From Solibacillus silvestris_B (GTDB lineage: Bacteria > Bacillota > Bacilli > Bacillales_A > Planococcaceae): a DNA stretch of 64,000 bases. The translations under genes and the position numbers were made by a program. Every line of letters starts with the position of its first letter. Positions within the stretch are counted from its first letter, which is position 1. Location: positions 1 to 64,000 of the forward strand of contig NZ_JBQCJW010000015.1 of assembly GCF_051967575.1 (NCBI RefSeq), given 5' to 3'. The notes under the pieces were generated by a model that ran no database searches, was not told the DNA's origin, and saw only the letters and a program-made list of their open reading frames with translations. Positions 8,869 through 16,007 of this stretch are shown piece after piece.

Positions 8869-9873
8869 ATGAGGTCAAAATTTGCGATTGAAAAACCAAT
8901 CATTCAAGCACCAATGGCAGGAATTACAACACCGGCATTTGTTGCGGCATGTTGTGAGGCAGGCGCTTTAGGATCGATTGGAGCAGGCTATTTAAATGGT
9001 GCGGAAACGAAGGAATTTATCCAAGAGGTGAAATCATTAACGAAAAAACCTTTTAGTGTGAATTTGTTTATACAGGAAGAACCAAGAATCGATATTAATG
9101 TATTGCAAAATGCCCGTGTAGCATTACAGCCATTTTACGAAGAATTAGGCATACCGAATACACAGCGGGTTATCTCGACAGAAGTTTTCGATGGACAAGT
9201 GCAGGCGATTATTGATGAAGGGGTGAAAATTGCCTCTTTTACATTTGGAATACCCGATAACGAAACGATTGCAAAATTGAAGCAGCATAATGTGTATTTA
9301 ATCGGAACTGCAACAACAGTGGAAGAAGTGGCTGCTGTTGAAAAGGCGGGACTTGATGCAGTCGTAGTGCAAGGAGGAGAGGCTGGCGGGCATCGCGGGT
9401 CATTTACCGAGCCGGTCGAACTTGTCTCTACAGCCGATCTTGTGAAAGCGGTTCACGGAAAAGTATCGATTCCTATCATTGCTGCGGGCGGTATTATGAC
9501 AGCGGAACATGTAACGGAAATGCTCGAATCAGGCGCAGCGTATGTACAAATCGGAACAGTCTTATTAACTGCTTACGAATGCGAAGCGACAAAAACGCAT
9601 AAAAACGCGATTTTAAATTCCGAGCAAGAAGCAACGACAATAACAAAAGCATTTACAGGCAAGTATGCGCGTGGACTAAAAAACAAATTTACCGAGCAAT
9701 TAAAAGAAGCCGAAGTCGCACCATATCCGATACAACATTATTTAACATTACATATTCGAAAAGAAAGCGCAAATCAGAACAAACCCGAATATATGTCCTT
9801 ATGGATGGGGGAAAATAGTTATTTAGCAAGAGAGGCATCGGTAAAAGATATTATCGATCATCTATATAAATAA
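8869..9873 (+). CDS. Nitronate monooxygenase / FabK-like flavoenzyme
   Basis: 334-residue TIM-barrel FMN protein. Family motifs: IIQAPMAGITTPAFV at the N-terminus, AGALGSIGAGYL, the phosphate-binding VVVQGGEAGGHRG near residue 168-180 and IIAAGGIM near 205. These features are shared by nitronate monooxygenases (detoxifying alkyl nitronates such as propionate 3-nitronate) and FabK-type enoyl-ACP reductases; sequence reading alone does not separate them. GAAAGGAGTG precedes the ATG. It stands alone between efp and the spoIIIA genes with its own terminator, exactly where spoIIIAA and spoIIIAB lie in B. subtilis. Confidence 0.85.
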   Translation: MRSKFAIEKPIIQAPMAGITTPAFVAACCEAGALGSIGAGYLNGAETKEFIQEVKSLTKKPFSVNLFIQEEPRIDINVLQNARVALQPFYEELGIPNTQRVISTEVFDGQVQAIIDEGVKIASFTFGIPDNETIAKLKQHNVYLIGTATTVEEVAAVEKAGLDAVVVQGGEAGGHRGSFTEPVELVSTADLVKAVHGKVSIPIIAAGGIMTAEHVTEMLESGAAYVQIGTVLLTAYECEATKTHKNAILNSEQEATTITKAFTGKYARGLKNKFTEQLKEAEVAPYPIQHYLTLHIRKESANQNKPEYMSLWMGENSYLAREASVKDIIDHLYK

Positions 9874-9881
9874 AGATCTAG

Positions 9882-9923
9882 AAGCTGACGGGAAAAAGCA
9901 AAAACTTTCTCGTCAGCTTTTTT
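9882..9923 (+). terminator. Terminator before the spoIIIA operon
   Basis: Arms AAGCTGACGGGAAA and TTTCTCGTCAGCTT pair around a ten-base loop and are followed by a TTTTTT run. It insulates the spoIIIA genes from the upstream flavoenzyme gene. Confidence 0.88.
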
Positions 9924-9926
9924 AGT

Positions 9927-9954
9927 GCTTATTCAAGCATGTACTGCATATAGT
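9927..9954 (+). promoter_or_regulatory. Candidate SigmaE promoter of the spoIIIA operon
   Basis: GCTTATT (9927-9933) and CATATAGT (9947-9954) are separated by 13 bases and resemble the SigmaE -35 (kmATATT) and -10 (CATACAmT) elements. The position, about 23 bases before the first spoIIIA start codon and right after a terminator, fits the known SigmaE control of spoIIIA in the mother cell. Confidence 0.55.
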
Positions 9955-9977
9955 TTCGGTAAGGAAGGAGGGCTTTA

Positions 9978-10184
9978 TTGGAATTACAAGATGTGCTTCG
10001 CGTTGCAGGGATCGGGTTAATAATTGCACTTCTTCATTTATTTTTTGAGCATCTAGGAAAAAAAGAGTTTTCATTTTTCTTGTTTTTCATTGCGTATTTA
10101 TATATGACGATTGAATTAATCCGATTTTTGCGCTTGTTCTTTCAAGAGATTGTCGTTTTTTTTCAATGGTTGACAGCCGTCTAG
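9978..10184 (+). CDS. spoIIIAC: Stage III sporulation protein AC
   Basis: 68 residues, the same length as B. subtilis SpoIIIAC, with two membrane helices and the conserved stretch AGIGLIIALLH...LGKKEF. It starts with TTG after AAGGAAGGAGGG. SpoIIIAC is a membrane component of the mother-cell side of the SpoIIIA-SpoIIQ channel that joins mother cell and forespore. Here it is the first gene of the operon: no spoIIIAA (ATPase) or spoIIIAB precedes it. spoIIIAD follows after four bases. Confidence 0.9.
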   Translation: MELQDVLRVAGIGLIIALLHLFFEHLGKKEFSFFLFFIAYLYMTIELIRFLRLFFQEIVVFFQWLTAV

Positions 10185-10188
10185 CTAA

Positions 10189-10566
10189 ATGATTGCCTTA
10201 TTCGCAAGTATCATTTATTTAGTGTTGTTTTTATTTTTAAGGCAGACAATGGACAAGCTGCACAATATTATTGTCGTCATCGCTTTTTTTATTTTTTTTC
10301 AATTTATCGTTTATGAGCAACTTATTCCGCTTTGGCAGCGTCTTGCGGTTATTTTTAACAGCGTTCCATACAGTAAAGGGCTTCTCTTTACGGCATTCCT
10401 ATTTTTGCTTAGCGAAACCATTTGTCGCTTATTGGAACAAATGGAGTATGAAGCATTCGCTACATTAGTTACAGTATCAATCCGCATGACTTTGCTGTTA
10501 TATTGGATCAATCTCTTGCAGCCGAAATTTCAAGTACTAATTCAATTATTAGAAAGGCTACAATGA
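10189..10566 (+). CDS. spoIIIAD: Stage III sporulation protein AD (divergent)
   Basis: 125 residues (about 133 in B. subtilis) with four hydrophobic segments. Sequence similarity to SpoIIIAD is weak by eye; the call rests on order (AC-AD-AE), size and topology. The ATG has no clear ribosome-binding site and begins four bases after the spoIIIAC stop, so it is probably translated by coupling. Its end overlaps the spoIIIAE start. It would sit in the outer forespore membrane with SpoIIIAC. Confidence 0.72.
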   Translation: MIALFASIIYLVLFLFLRQTMDKLHNIIVVIAFFIFFQFIVYEQLIPLWQRLAVIFNSVPYSKGLLFTAFLFLLSETICRLLEQMEYEAFATLVTVSIRMTLLLYWINLLQPKFQVLIQLLERLQ

Positions 10567-11477
10567 TGGAGACGTTTTTTTCGATATTTACAGAACCATT
10601 TCAATCATTGCTGTTTTCGATAGTACTCGTTGCGGTATATGTTTTGCTGTATTTGCTGCTGCTCGCTTTAGTGCCGAGTGAAACAGCGATTATTGAACAG
10701 TTGTTTATCATTTTGTTTATCGTTGTGTTTGCGCAAAATGTAGTCGATGCTTTTGTAGTGCTGTACGAGCTTATAGCGCTATTGCAAAATTTCTTCTTAG
10801 CGATTTTACCGATTATGACATTTATGTTGTTGACGATTCAAACCGTTTTCACAGCGATTGCATGGAATCCGATTATCATTTTATTCATACAAATTATTTT
10901 GTTTGTCAGCACGAAAGCATTAATACCTGGTCTAGTCCTCGCCTTACTATTCGATATTTGCACGAAGATATATCCTGCTATTTCCTTTACGAAAGCCGCA
11001 GAACTTATACGCTCTTCTATATTAAGCATAATGATCGCTTCGGTCGTCGCACTTACATCAATTTTGACGTTATCCGGAATCGCCTTTATTCAGCTGAATG
11101 ATGCATTGAAGTCTCCTATTAAAAAATTGATTGAACAAAATATCCCTCTTATCGGAAATTTGATTGTCGAAGGGCTATCATTTTTTCAAAAAACCCAATC
11201 GACCGTCTCTACATTTGTCGGGCTTTCATTTTTGACGATTATTTGGGGGGCTGCCTTTTACCCGGCAATTATTTTAATGCTGCATGCATTGCTATTTAAA
11301 ACAATCGGCGCGATCATCGAGCCTTTTACGAATATGCGCATGAGCAGTTTATTTGATGATGTCGGGAAGAGCCTGTTCGTATTATGTGCGGTCGCCTTTT
11401 TGCTTGGATTTGCCATTATGTTTATCGTGCTGTTATTTATCTTTTTCATGCAAATGTCAACGGGAGGAAAAACGTGA
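10563..11477 (+). CDS. spoIIIAE: Stage III sporulation protein AE, lacking the usual N-terminal region
   Basis: 304 residues against about 399 in B. subtilis. The polytopic C-terminal region is recognisable: FFLAILPIMTFMLL, AWNPIIILFIQ, ISFTKAAELIRSS, IPLIGNLIVEG and FYPAIILMLHALLFKTIGAI match conserved blocks. Missing is the signal peptide and the roughly 90-residue extracytoplasmic segment that precedes the first helices in B. subtilis. The ATG overlaps the spoIIIAD stop (ATGATG), giving a coupled start; an in-frame extension upstream runs inside spoIIIAD and does not restore a signal peptide. SpoIIIAE is a multipass membrane part of the channel. Confidence 0.85.
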   Translation: MMETFFSIFTEPFQSLLFSIVLVAVYVLLYLLLLALVPSETAIIEQLFIILFIVVFAQNVVDAFVVLYELIALLQNFFLAILPIMTFMLLTIQTVFTAIAWNPIIILFIQIILFVSTKALIPGLVLALLFDICTKIYPAISFTKAAELIRSSILSIMIASVVALTSILTLSGIAFIQLNDALKSPIKKLIEQNIPLIGNLIVEGLSFFQKTQSTVSTFVGLSFLTIIWGAAFYPAIILMLHALLFKTIGAIIEPFTNMRMSSLFDDVGKSLFVLCAVAFLLGFAIMFIVLLFIFFMQMSTGGKT

Positions 11478-11608
11478 TTCAACTATTTCTGTTTATTTTG
11501 TTAGGGAGCAGTTTGCTTGTATTTGCGGATGAAAGACAATGGCAAGTATATGTGAAGCTCGCTTTGTATCTTATCGTGACGAGCACAATTCTTTCATTGT
11601 TTGCATAA
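11474..11608 (+). CDS. spoIIIAF: Miniature SpoIIIAF, membrane part only
   Basis: A 44-residue ORF that is easily overlooked. It starts with GTG, overlaps the spoIIIAE stop by four bases and has a good GGGAGG site six bases upstream. It consists of two helices (FLFILLGSSLLVF and VKLALYLIVTSTILSLF) joined by a DERQWQVY loop, matching the first two helices of SpoIIIAF (about 206 residues in B. subtilis, LFILFAIVIDML...YAKMVVSLLLIV). The whole ring-forming soluble domain is absent; the ORF ends right after helix two, and the next 70 bases show no remnant of that domain. Either a functional minimal protein or the stub of a decayed gene. Confidence 0.75.
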   Translation: MIQLFLFILLGSSLLVFADERQWQVYVKLALYLIVTSTILSLFA

Positions 11609-12053
11609 CCAGGTTCTTTTGTTCATACATTATGTTGAATTATACGTAGAGAAGGGGGCGCATACGCTTAATAATGTGGAAAAGAATCAAGCGAATCGTC
11701 CTATTGTTTTAATATTCATTGCCGTTGTATTCATTATTTGTTTATTTATCTTTTTAACACAAGTAGAGGAAGGGGAAAGCTATAGCTCAAATGAGGAACA
11801 GCTTGCAAATTTATTAAGCGAGATTCATGGGGTAGGACAAGTTCAAGTTTATTTTCACTATGATCAACAAAGCGAAAAGCAGTTTTTAGCTGTGACACAA
11901 CAAGAAAAGCTTTCGGGTGTCATTATCGTGGCACAGGGGGCGAAAAATGCCGACGTGAAAATCATGCTAAAGGAAACAGTAGGGCATGTTCTTCAAATCC
12001 CGTCGCATCGAATTCAAGTCGTTCCAATGCAAATTAAGGAGGAAAATAAGTGA
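11601..12053 (+). CDS. spoIIIAG: Stage III sporulation protein AG (short)
   Basis: Up to 150 residues against about 229 in B. subtilis. One membrane helix (PIVLIFIAVVFIICLFIFL) is followed by the ring-building domain, whose conserved end SGVIIVAQGAKN...VGHVLQIPSHRIQVVPMQIKEE aligns closely with B. subtilis. The glycine/lysine-rich insertion loop is missing. The start is unsure: TTG at 11601 overlaps the spoIIIAF stop but lacks a ribosome site; GTG at 11676 lies 17 bases after GAAGGGGG and would give a 125-residue protein beginning just before the helix. SpoIIIAG forms the large ring of the mother cell-forespore channel. Confidence 0.88.
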   Translation: MHNQVLLFIHYVELYVEKGAHTLNNVEKNQANRPIVLIFIAVVFIICLFIFLTQVEEGESYSSNEEQLANLLSEIHGVGQVQVYFHYDQQSEKQFLAVTQQEKLSGVIIVAQGAKNADVKIMLKETVGHVLQIPSHRIQVVPMQIKEENK

Positions 12054-12586
12054 AAGTGAAAAAGCGTACAGTATGGTTGTTAACATTAGTAAGCTTAGTA
12101 GCGGTAATTTCTGTATTTTATATTTTTGAAGGCAATAATACACCGAATATTTTAACGATTTTCTCGGATGATACAATTGAGGAAACAGATATTTTAGGCG
12201 TTAATCAAAATATGACACAGCCTGTCAATTCGGAAAGCGATCTCTTCCAGGAAGTGCGCCTTGAGCAAAGCAATAAACGGAGCCAGCTTCGGGAGCAGCT
12301 AACACAAAAAATCGGGTCTGATCAAACTACTGCGGAAGAAAAGAATGCCGCATTCAATGAAATGGATGAATTAATCAAATTGGAATCTTCGGAAGCAATG
12401 CTGGAAATGCTTATCAAGTCTATCGGCTATTCTGACGCGCTCGTTCGAATTGAAGATGAAAAAGTATCTGTGACGGTCATGTCAGATGAAGTTTCGAAAC
12501 AGCAAGCAAATGAAATCACGTACATTGTTCGTTCTGAATTAGATGATTATGTAAATGTTAGCGTAAAATTCGAACCTTTTAATTAA
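12050..12586 (+). CDS. spoIIIAH: Stage III sporulation protein AH
   Basis: 178 residues (218 in B. subtilis). KRTVWLLTLVSLVAVISVFYIF at the N-terminus is the single membrane anchor typical of SpoIIIAH, then a linker shortened by about 40 residues, then the extracellular domain (DLFQEVRLEQSNKRSQLREQL through SVKFEPFN) that binds forespore SpoIIQ across the intermembrane space. The GTG start overlaps the spoIIIAG stop by four bases with GGAGG nine bases upstream. Last gene of the operon. The SpoIIQ-binding domain looks complete, in contrast to the reductions in AE, AF and AG. Confidence 0.95.
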   Translation: MKVKKRTVWLLTLVSLVAVISVFYIFEGNNTPNILTIFSDDTIEETDILGVNQNMTQPVNSESDLFQEVRLEQSNKRSQLREQLTQKIGSDQTTAEEKNAAFNEMDELIKLESSEAMLEMLIKSIGYSDALVRIEDEKVSVTVMSDEVSKQQANEITYIVRSELDDYVNVSVKFEPFN

Positions 12587-12779
12587 AAGAACGTTATATA
12601 TATGTAAAGTGTGTAAATGTGTTATATAGCAGAGGTTAAATCGATTCTTTGTTTTAATATACAATTGTTCTGCTTTATGCCTATTTTTATGTAAATTTAA
12701 ATTAAGTATTTCAAAATAATCGGAAAAATTATAAAATAGGGTTTGTAATGATATCACTTTTTTAAAGGGAGAGTTAAGA

Positions 12780-13271
12780 ATGTTCAAAGTTCAAGAAATC
12801 CGGGAAATTATTAAACTAGTAGATGCATCATCTATCGACGAGTTCGTTTATGAAGCTGATGGCGCAAAAGTTAAACTAAAGAAAAAGAATGGTGTAACGG
12901 AAGTAGTAGCTCCTAAAAAAGTTGTGGAAACAGCACCAGCTGCTGCACCTGCACCTGTAGCAGCGGCACCAGCACCAACTCCAGCTCCTAAAGTAGAAGC
13001 ACCAGCAGCACCAGCAGAAAATACAGCAGATTTACATAAAATTACGTCTCCAATGGTTGGTACATTCTATCAAGCTCCTAACCCAGAATCTGCTCCTTAT
13101 GTAAAAGTAGGCGATAAAGTGGGCGATGAAACAATCGTATGTATCGTAGAAGCGATGAAGTTATTCAACGAAATCGAAGCTGAAATTAAAGGTGAAATTG
13201 TAGAAATTTTAGTGCAAGATGGCCAATTAGTAGAGTACGGTCAACCATTATTCTTAGTAAAAGCTGAATAA
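12780..13271 (+). CDS. accB: Biotin carboxyl carrier protein of acetyl-CoA carboxylase
   Basis: 163 residues. An N-terminal segment is followed by an Ala/Pro-rich linker (about residues 50-80) and the C-terminal biotinyl domain, where EAMKLFNE places the biotinylated Lys at residue 127. The biotin shuttles carboxyl groups from AccC to the AccAD carboxyltransferase in the first step of fatty acid synthesis. GGGAGAG precedes the ATG. accC follows after 15 bases. The 193-base gap upstream is very AT-rich and must hold the promoter; TATAAA near 12734 could be a -10 element, but I cannot assign a clear -35. Confidence 0.97.
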   Translation: MFKVQEIREIIKLVDASSIDEFVYEADGAKVKLKKKNGVTEVVAPKKVVETAPAAAPAPVAAAPAPTPAPKVEAPAAPAENTADLHKITSPMVGTFYQAPNPESAPYVKVGDKVGDETIVCIVEAMKLFNEIEAEIKGEIVEILVQDGQLVEYGQPLFLVKAE

Positions 13272-13286
13272 GGAGCGTATATACAA

Positions 13287-14651
13287 ATGAAAAAAGTATT
13301 AATCGCAAACCGAGGCGAAATTGCAGTGCGTATTATTCGTGCATGTAAAGAGCTAGGTATTCAAACGGTGGCAGTATATTCTGAAGCGGACGCTGAAGCG
13401 TTGCATGTAAGATTAGCTGATGAGGCATATTGCATCGGTCCAAAACTATCTAAAGATTCGTATTTAAGTTTCCCGGCTGTTTTAGGGGTAGCACAAAAAA
13501 CAGGTGCTGACGGTATCCATCCAGGTTACGGGTTTTTAGCGGAAAACGCAGCATTTGCAGAAGCTTGTGAAAACGCGGGCATTAAATTTATCGGTCCTTC
13601 TTCGGATGCCATTAAAATTATGGGGATTAAGGACGTTGCACGTGATACAATGGAAGCTGCAAACGTTCCTCTAGTTCCTGGTACTGGCATTGTGCCGGAT
13701 ATCGAAACAGGGAAAGAATGGGCGGCAAAAATCGGTTACCCTGTCATCATCAAAGCTACTGCTGGCGGTGGCGGTAAAGGAATCCGTGTTGCACGCACAG
13801 AAGAAGATCTTGTAAAAGGGATCGAAATTACTCAAAAAGAAGCAGCAGCAGCATTCGGCAATCCAGGTGTTTACTTGGAGAAATTCATCGAGTATTTCCG
13901 TCATTGCGAGATTCAAATATTAGCTGATAGCCATGGCAATGTTGTCCACCTTGGCGAACGTGACTGTACAGTACAGCGCCGCATGCAAAAACTAGTGGAA
14001 GAAGCGCCATCTCCGGCACTATCTGAAGAGCGACGTGCCCAAATGGGTGAAGCCGCTGTAAAAGCAGCGGTTGCTTGTAATTATGAAGGTGCAGGTACAA
14101 TCGAATTCATCTATGATTACCAGGAAGATAAATTCTACTTCATGGAAATGAATACACGTATCCAAGTGGAACACCCTGTAACAGAAATGATTACGGGTGT
14201 TGACCTAGTGCAACAGCAATTAAAAATCGCTTCCGGCGAGAAGCTTCCATTCAAGCAAGAAGATATTAAAATCAATGGCTGGGCAATCGAGTGCCGCATC
14301 AACGCGGAAAATGCATACAAAAACTTCATGCCTTCAGCTGGCACGGTAGATACTTATGTCGTTCCGGGCGGTTACGGTGTACGTATCGACTCTGCTGTAT
14401 ATGCAGGCTATACAATCCCGCCATATTATGATTCCATGGTGGCGAAACTAATCGTTCATGCGGACACACGTGAAGAAGCGATCGCGAAAATGAATCGCGC
14501 ATTGTCTGAGTTCGAAGTAGCAGGACCGGGAATTAACACTACAATTCCATTCCACCAAGCTTTAATGAACAACGACGTATTCAAATCTGCGAAATTCAAC
14601 ACGAAGTTCCTGGAAGAGAATGATATTTTAGGCGTGAATGTGAAGTCGTAA
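13287..14651 (+). CDS. accC: Acetyl-CoA carboxylase, biotin carboxylase subunit
   Basis: 454 residues, full length. ATP-grasp enzyme with the N-terminal IANRGEIAVRIIRACKELG fold, glycine-rich ATP lid KATAGGGGKGIRVAR (about residues 160-173), and active-site EMNTRIQVEHPVTE near 288-301 with the catalytic Arg and metal-binding Glu. It carboxylates the biotin on AccB using ATP and bicarbonate. AAGGAGCG precedes the ATG. In B. subtilis yqhY follows directly; here a terminator follows and yqhY lies 16 kb downstream. Confidence 0.98.
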   Translation: MKKVLIANRGEIAVRIIRACKELGIQTVAVYSEADAEALHVRLADEAYCIGPKLSKDSYLSFPAVLGVAQKTGADGIHPGYGFLAENAAFAEACENAGIKFIGPSSDAIKIMGIKDVARDTMEAANVPLVPGTGIVPDIETGKEWAAKIGYPVIIKATAGGGGKGIRVARTEEDLVKGIEITQKEAAAAFGNPGVYLEKFIEYFRHCEIQILADSHGNVVHLGERDCTVQRRMQKLVEEAPSPALSEERRAQMGEAAVKAAVACNYEGAGTIEFIYDYQEDKFYFMEMNTRIQVEHPVTEMITGVDLVQQQLKIASGEKLPFKQEDIKINGWAIECRINAENAYKNFMPSAGTVDTYVVPGGYGVRIDSAVYAGYTIPPYYDSMVAKLIVHADTREEAIAKMNRALSEFEVAGPGINTTIPFHQALMNNDVFKSAKFNTKFLEENDILGVNVKS

Positions 14652-14702
14652 GCGGCTTTGGCTAACATGAGTGAATAGCAGTATATAATCAATTAAAGTT
14701 TT

Positions 14703-14740
14703 AACCTCTTAACTGTAAGCAATTGTTAAGAGGTTTTTTG
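14703..14740 (+). terminator. Terminator after accC
   Basis: Perfect 11-base arms AACCTCTTAAC and GTTAAGAGGTT around an 11-base loop, followed by a T tract. Confidence 0.92.
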
Positions 14741-15171
14741 TTGCGGGAATAGGTCAACTCATAATATGTAACATTGAAAGGTATAAAAATCTTATAATGT
14801 CACATGGGTACATACGTTTATCAAGTTATAAAATAATATCGTATATTAAGGAATGATCGGATAGTTAGAGGCCATATACGATTTTTTAAATAATGTGCTG
14901 AGGCGGGACGAGGGGGATTCGCAATAGATGTGTATGTATCTATTTTCCTTGTTCTTAATGCAGATGGATAACATTTCTTTCATCCTTTGTATTTCCTTTA
15001 TATCCATCATTGTTGTCAAATATTACGGGATTATGTGTAACAGACTTACAAGCGGTGAATCTATTTGTAAAAAACGATATTTGGTACATCGCTTTATATT
15101 CAAATCTAAAATATATACGTGCATTGCAAATAAACCAGTATGCAACATTACTAGTTAGTTGATTTTATTTG
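14741..15171. other. Noncoding stretch between accC and the sulfur island
   Basis: No supported gene. Arms ATCGTATAT (14838-14846) and ATATACGAT (14874-14882) with a following T run could be a second terminator with a 27-base loop. A 76-codon ORF at 14928-15158 has biased, Cys/Ile/Tyr-rich composition and no family resemblance, and is not called. A short GC-rich patch (14898-14920) stands out from the AT-rich background. Confidence 0.5.
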
Positions 15172-15200
15172 TTGACAACATACCTGTAGGGGTATATTAT
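15172..15200 (+). promoter_or_regulatory. SigmaA promoter with embedded CstR-type operator (site 1)
   Basis: TTGACA (15172-15177) and TATTAT (15195-15200) are separated by exactly 17 bases. The spacer and first -10 base are filled by ATACCTGTAGGGGTAT (15180-15195), a CsoR-family half-site pair ATACC-N6-GGTAT. A repressor bound there would block RNA polymerase. The downstream genes are persulfide-handling, so a persulfide-responsive CstR-type repressor is the expected ligand; no cstR gene lies in the window. Confidence 0.8.
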
Positions 15201-15229
15201 ATTTGTGTAAGTAAACGAAATAAATTAAA

Positions 15230-15252
15230 GCCGATTATCGGCATTTATTTTT
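15230..15252 (+). terminator. Small leader hairpin with T-rich tail
   Basis: GCCGATTATCGGC forms a 5-6 base-pair GC-rich stem with a tiny loop and is followed by ATTTATTTTT. It lies between operator sites 1 and 2 in the leader of the rhodanese genes and could act as a weak terminator or attenuator. Confidence 0.4.
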
Positions 15253-15262
15253 CGGAAAAATT

Positions 15263-15278
15263 ATACCTATAGGGGTAC
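15263..15278 (+). promoter_or_regulatory. CstR-type operator (site 2)
   Basis: ATACCTATAGGGGTAC has the same ATACC-N6-GGTA(T) form as site 1 and ends three bases before the GGAGG ribosome site of the first rhodanese gene, about 63 bases downstream of the promoter. Position suggests a roadblock or cooperative looping with site 1. Confidence 0.65.
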
Positions 15279-15291
15279 TTGGAGGTTGTGA

Positions 15292-15639
15292 ATGGAAACT
15301 TGGTTAATTATAGTGGCTGTGATCGCTTTTATCATATGGCGTATGCGGCCGGCTAAAGGTACTAAAAATATTTCCGCAGATGCATTACAAAGGATGCTTC
15401 ATGATAAGGAAAAATTATTTGTGGATGTGAGAACACCAGCCGAATATAAATCCCGCAATATTCGTCAGTTTAAAAATATTCCATTAGGCTCGGATTTTTC
15501 AAAGCTCCCGAGGGATAAAGAAATTGTTGTCATCTGTCAAAGTGGAATGCGAAGCTCACAAGCATGCAGACAATTAAAGAAATTAGGATATGAGAATGTC
15601 ACAAATGTACGTGGCGGCATGAGTGCCTGGAAAGGCTAA
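15292..15639 (+). CDS. Membrane-anchored rhodanese-like protein
   Basis: 115 residues: one N-terminal membrane helix (TWLIIVAVIAFIIWRM) followed by a single rhodanese domain with active-site loop CQSGMRSS near residue 82. The catalytic Cys would carry a persulfide. ATG follows GGAGG by six bases. It is first in the sulfur island and 22 bases precede the next rhodanese gene. Membrane anchoring suggests it handles sulfur entering from or leaving toward the membrane; partners are not identified. Confidence 0.88.
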   Translation: METWLIIVAVIAFIIWRMRPAKGTKNISADALQRMLHDKEKLFVDVRTPAEYKSRNIRQFKNIPLGSDFSKLPRDKEIVVICQSGMRSSQACRQLKKLGYENVTNVRGGMSAWKG

Positions 15640-15661
15640 ATCTGATTTGGGAGGAACAGAA

Positions 15662-15958
15662 ATGAAGGAGATTAGTGCAAAAGAAGTTCAACAACGCATT
15701 GAAAATGGCGAGAAGCTGAATCTCATCGATGTACGTGAAGTGGATGAAGTACAGGCTGGACATATTTCAGGCATTGTCCATATTCCACTTGGGCTGATTA
15801 AGTTCCATATACATGAACTTGATAACAATAAACCTTATATTATCGTTTGCCGATCTGGTGCGAGAAGTGGTCAAGCAACACAATATTTGGAAAGCCAAGG
15901 TTATGATGCAGCAAATATGACAGGTGGTATGCTTGCCTGGGAAGGGGAAGTTGAATAA
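15662..15958 (+). CDS. Single-domain rhodanese
   Basis: 98 residues, cytosolic. Rhodanese fold with IDVREVDEV and active-site loop CRSGARSG (Cys near residue 60), ending MTGGMLAWEGEV, the usual C-terminal rhodanese motif. The ATG at 15662 follows GGGAGGAAC. Presumed sulfurtransferase that accepts and passes on persulfide sulfur, working with the TusA, DsrE and persulfide dioxygenase proteins encoded next to it. Confidence 0.9.
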   Translation: MKEISAKEVQQRIENGEKLNLIDVREVDEVQAGHISGIVHIPLGLIKFHIHELDNNKPYIIVCRSGARSGQATQYLESQGYDAANMTGGMLAWEGEVE

Positions 15959-15976
15959 TTTTTTTTGTGAAAAACA

Positions 15977-15992
15977 ATACCTGTTGGGGTAT
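15977..15992 (+). promoter_or_regulatory. CstR-type operator (site 3)
   Basis: ATACCTGTTGGGGTAT, the ATACC-N6-GGTAT form, directly before the GGGAGG site of the TusA-rhodanese gene. No clear -35/-10 pair surrounds it, so it may act as an internal control point. Confidence 0.65.
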
Positions 15993-16007
15993 AGGGAGGT
16001 TCGTTAA

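Noticed and set aside
14928..15158. 76-codon ORF in the accC-sulfur island gap
   Set aside because: Ribosome site is too far (about 12 bases), composition is low-complexity AT-driven, no family resemblance, and it ends just before a strong promoter.
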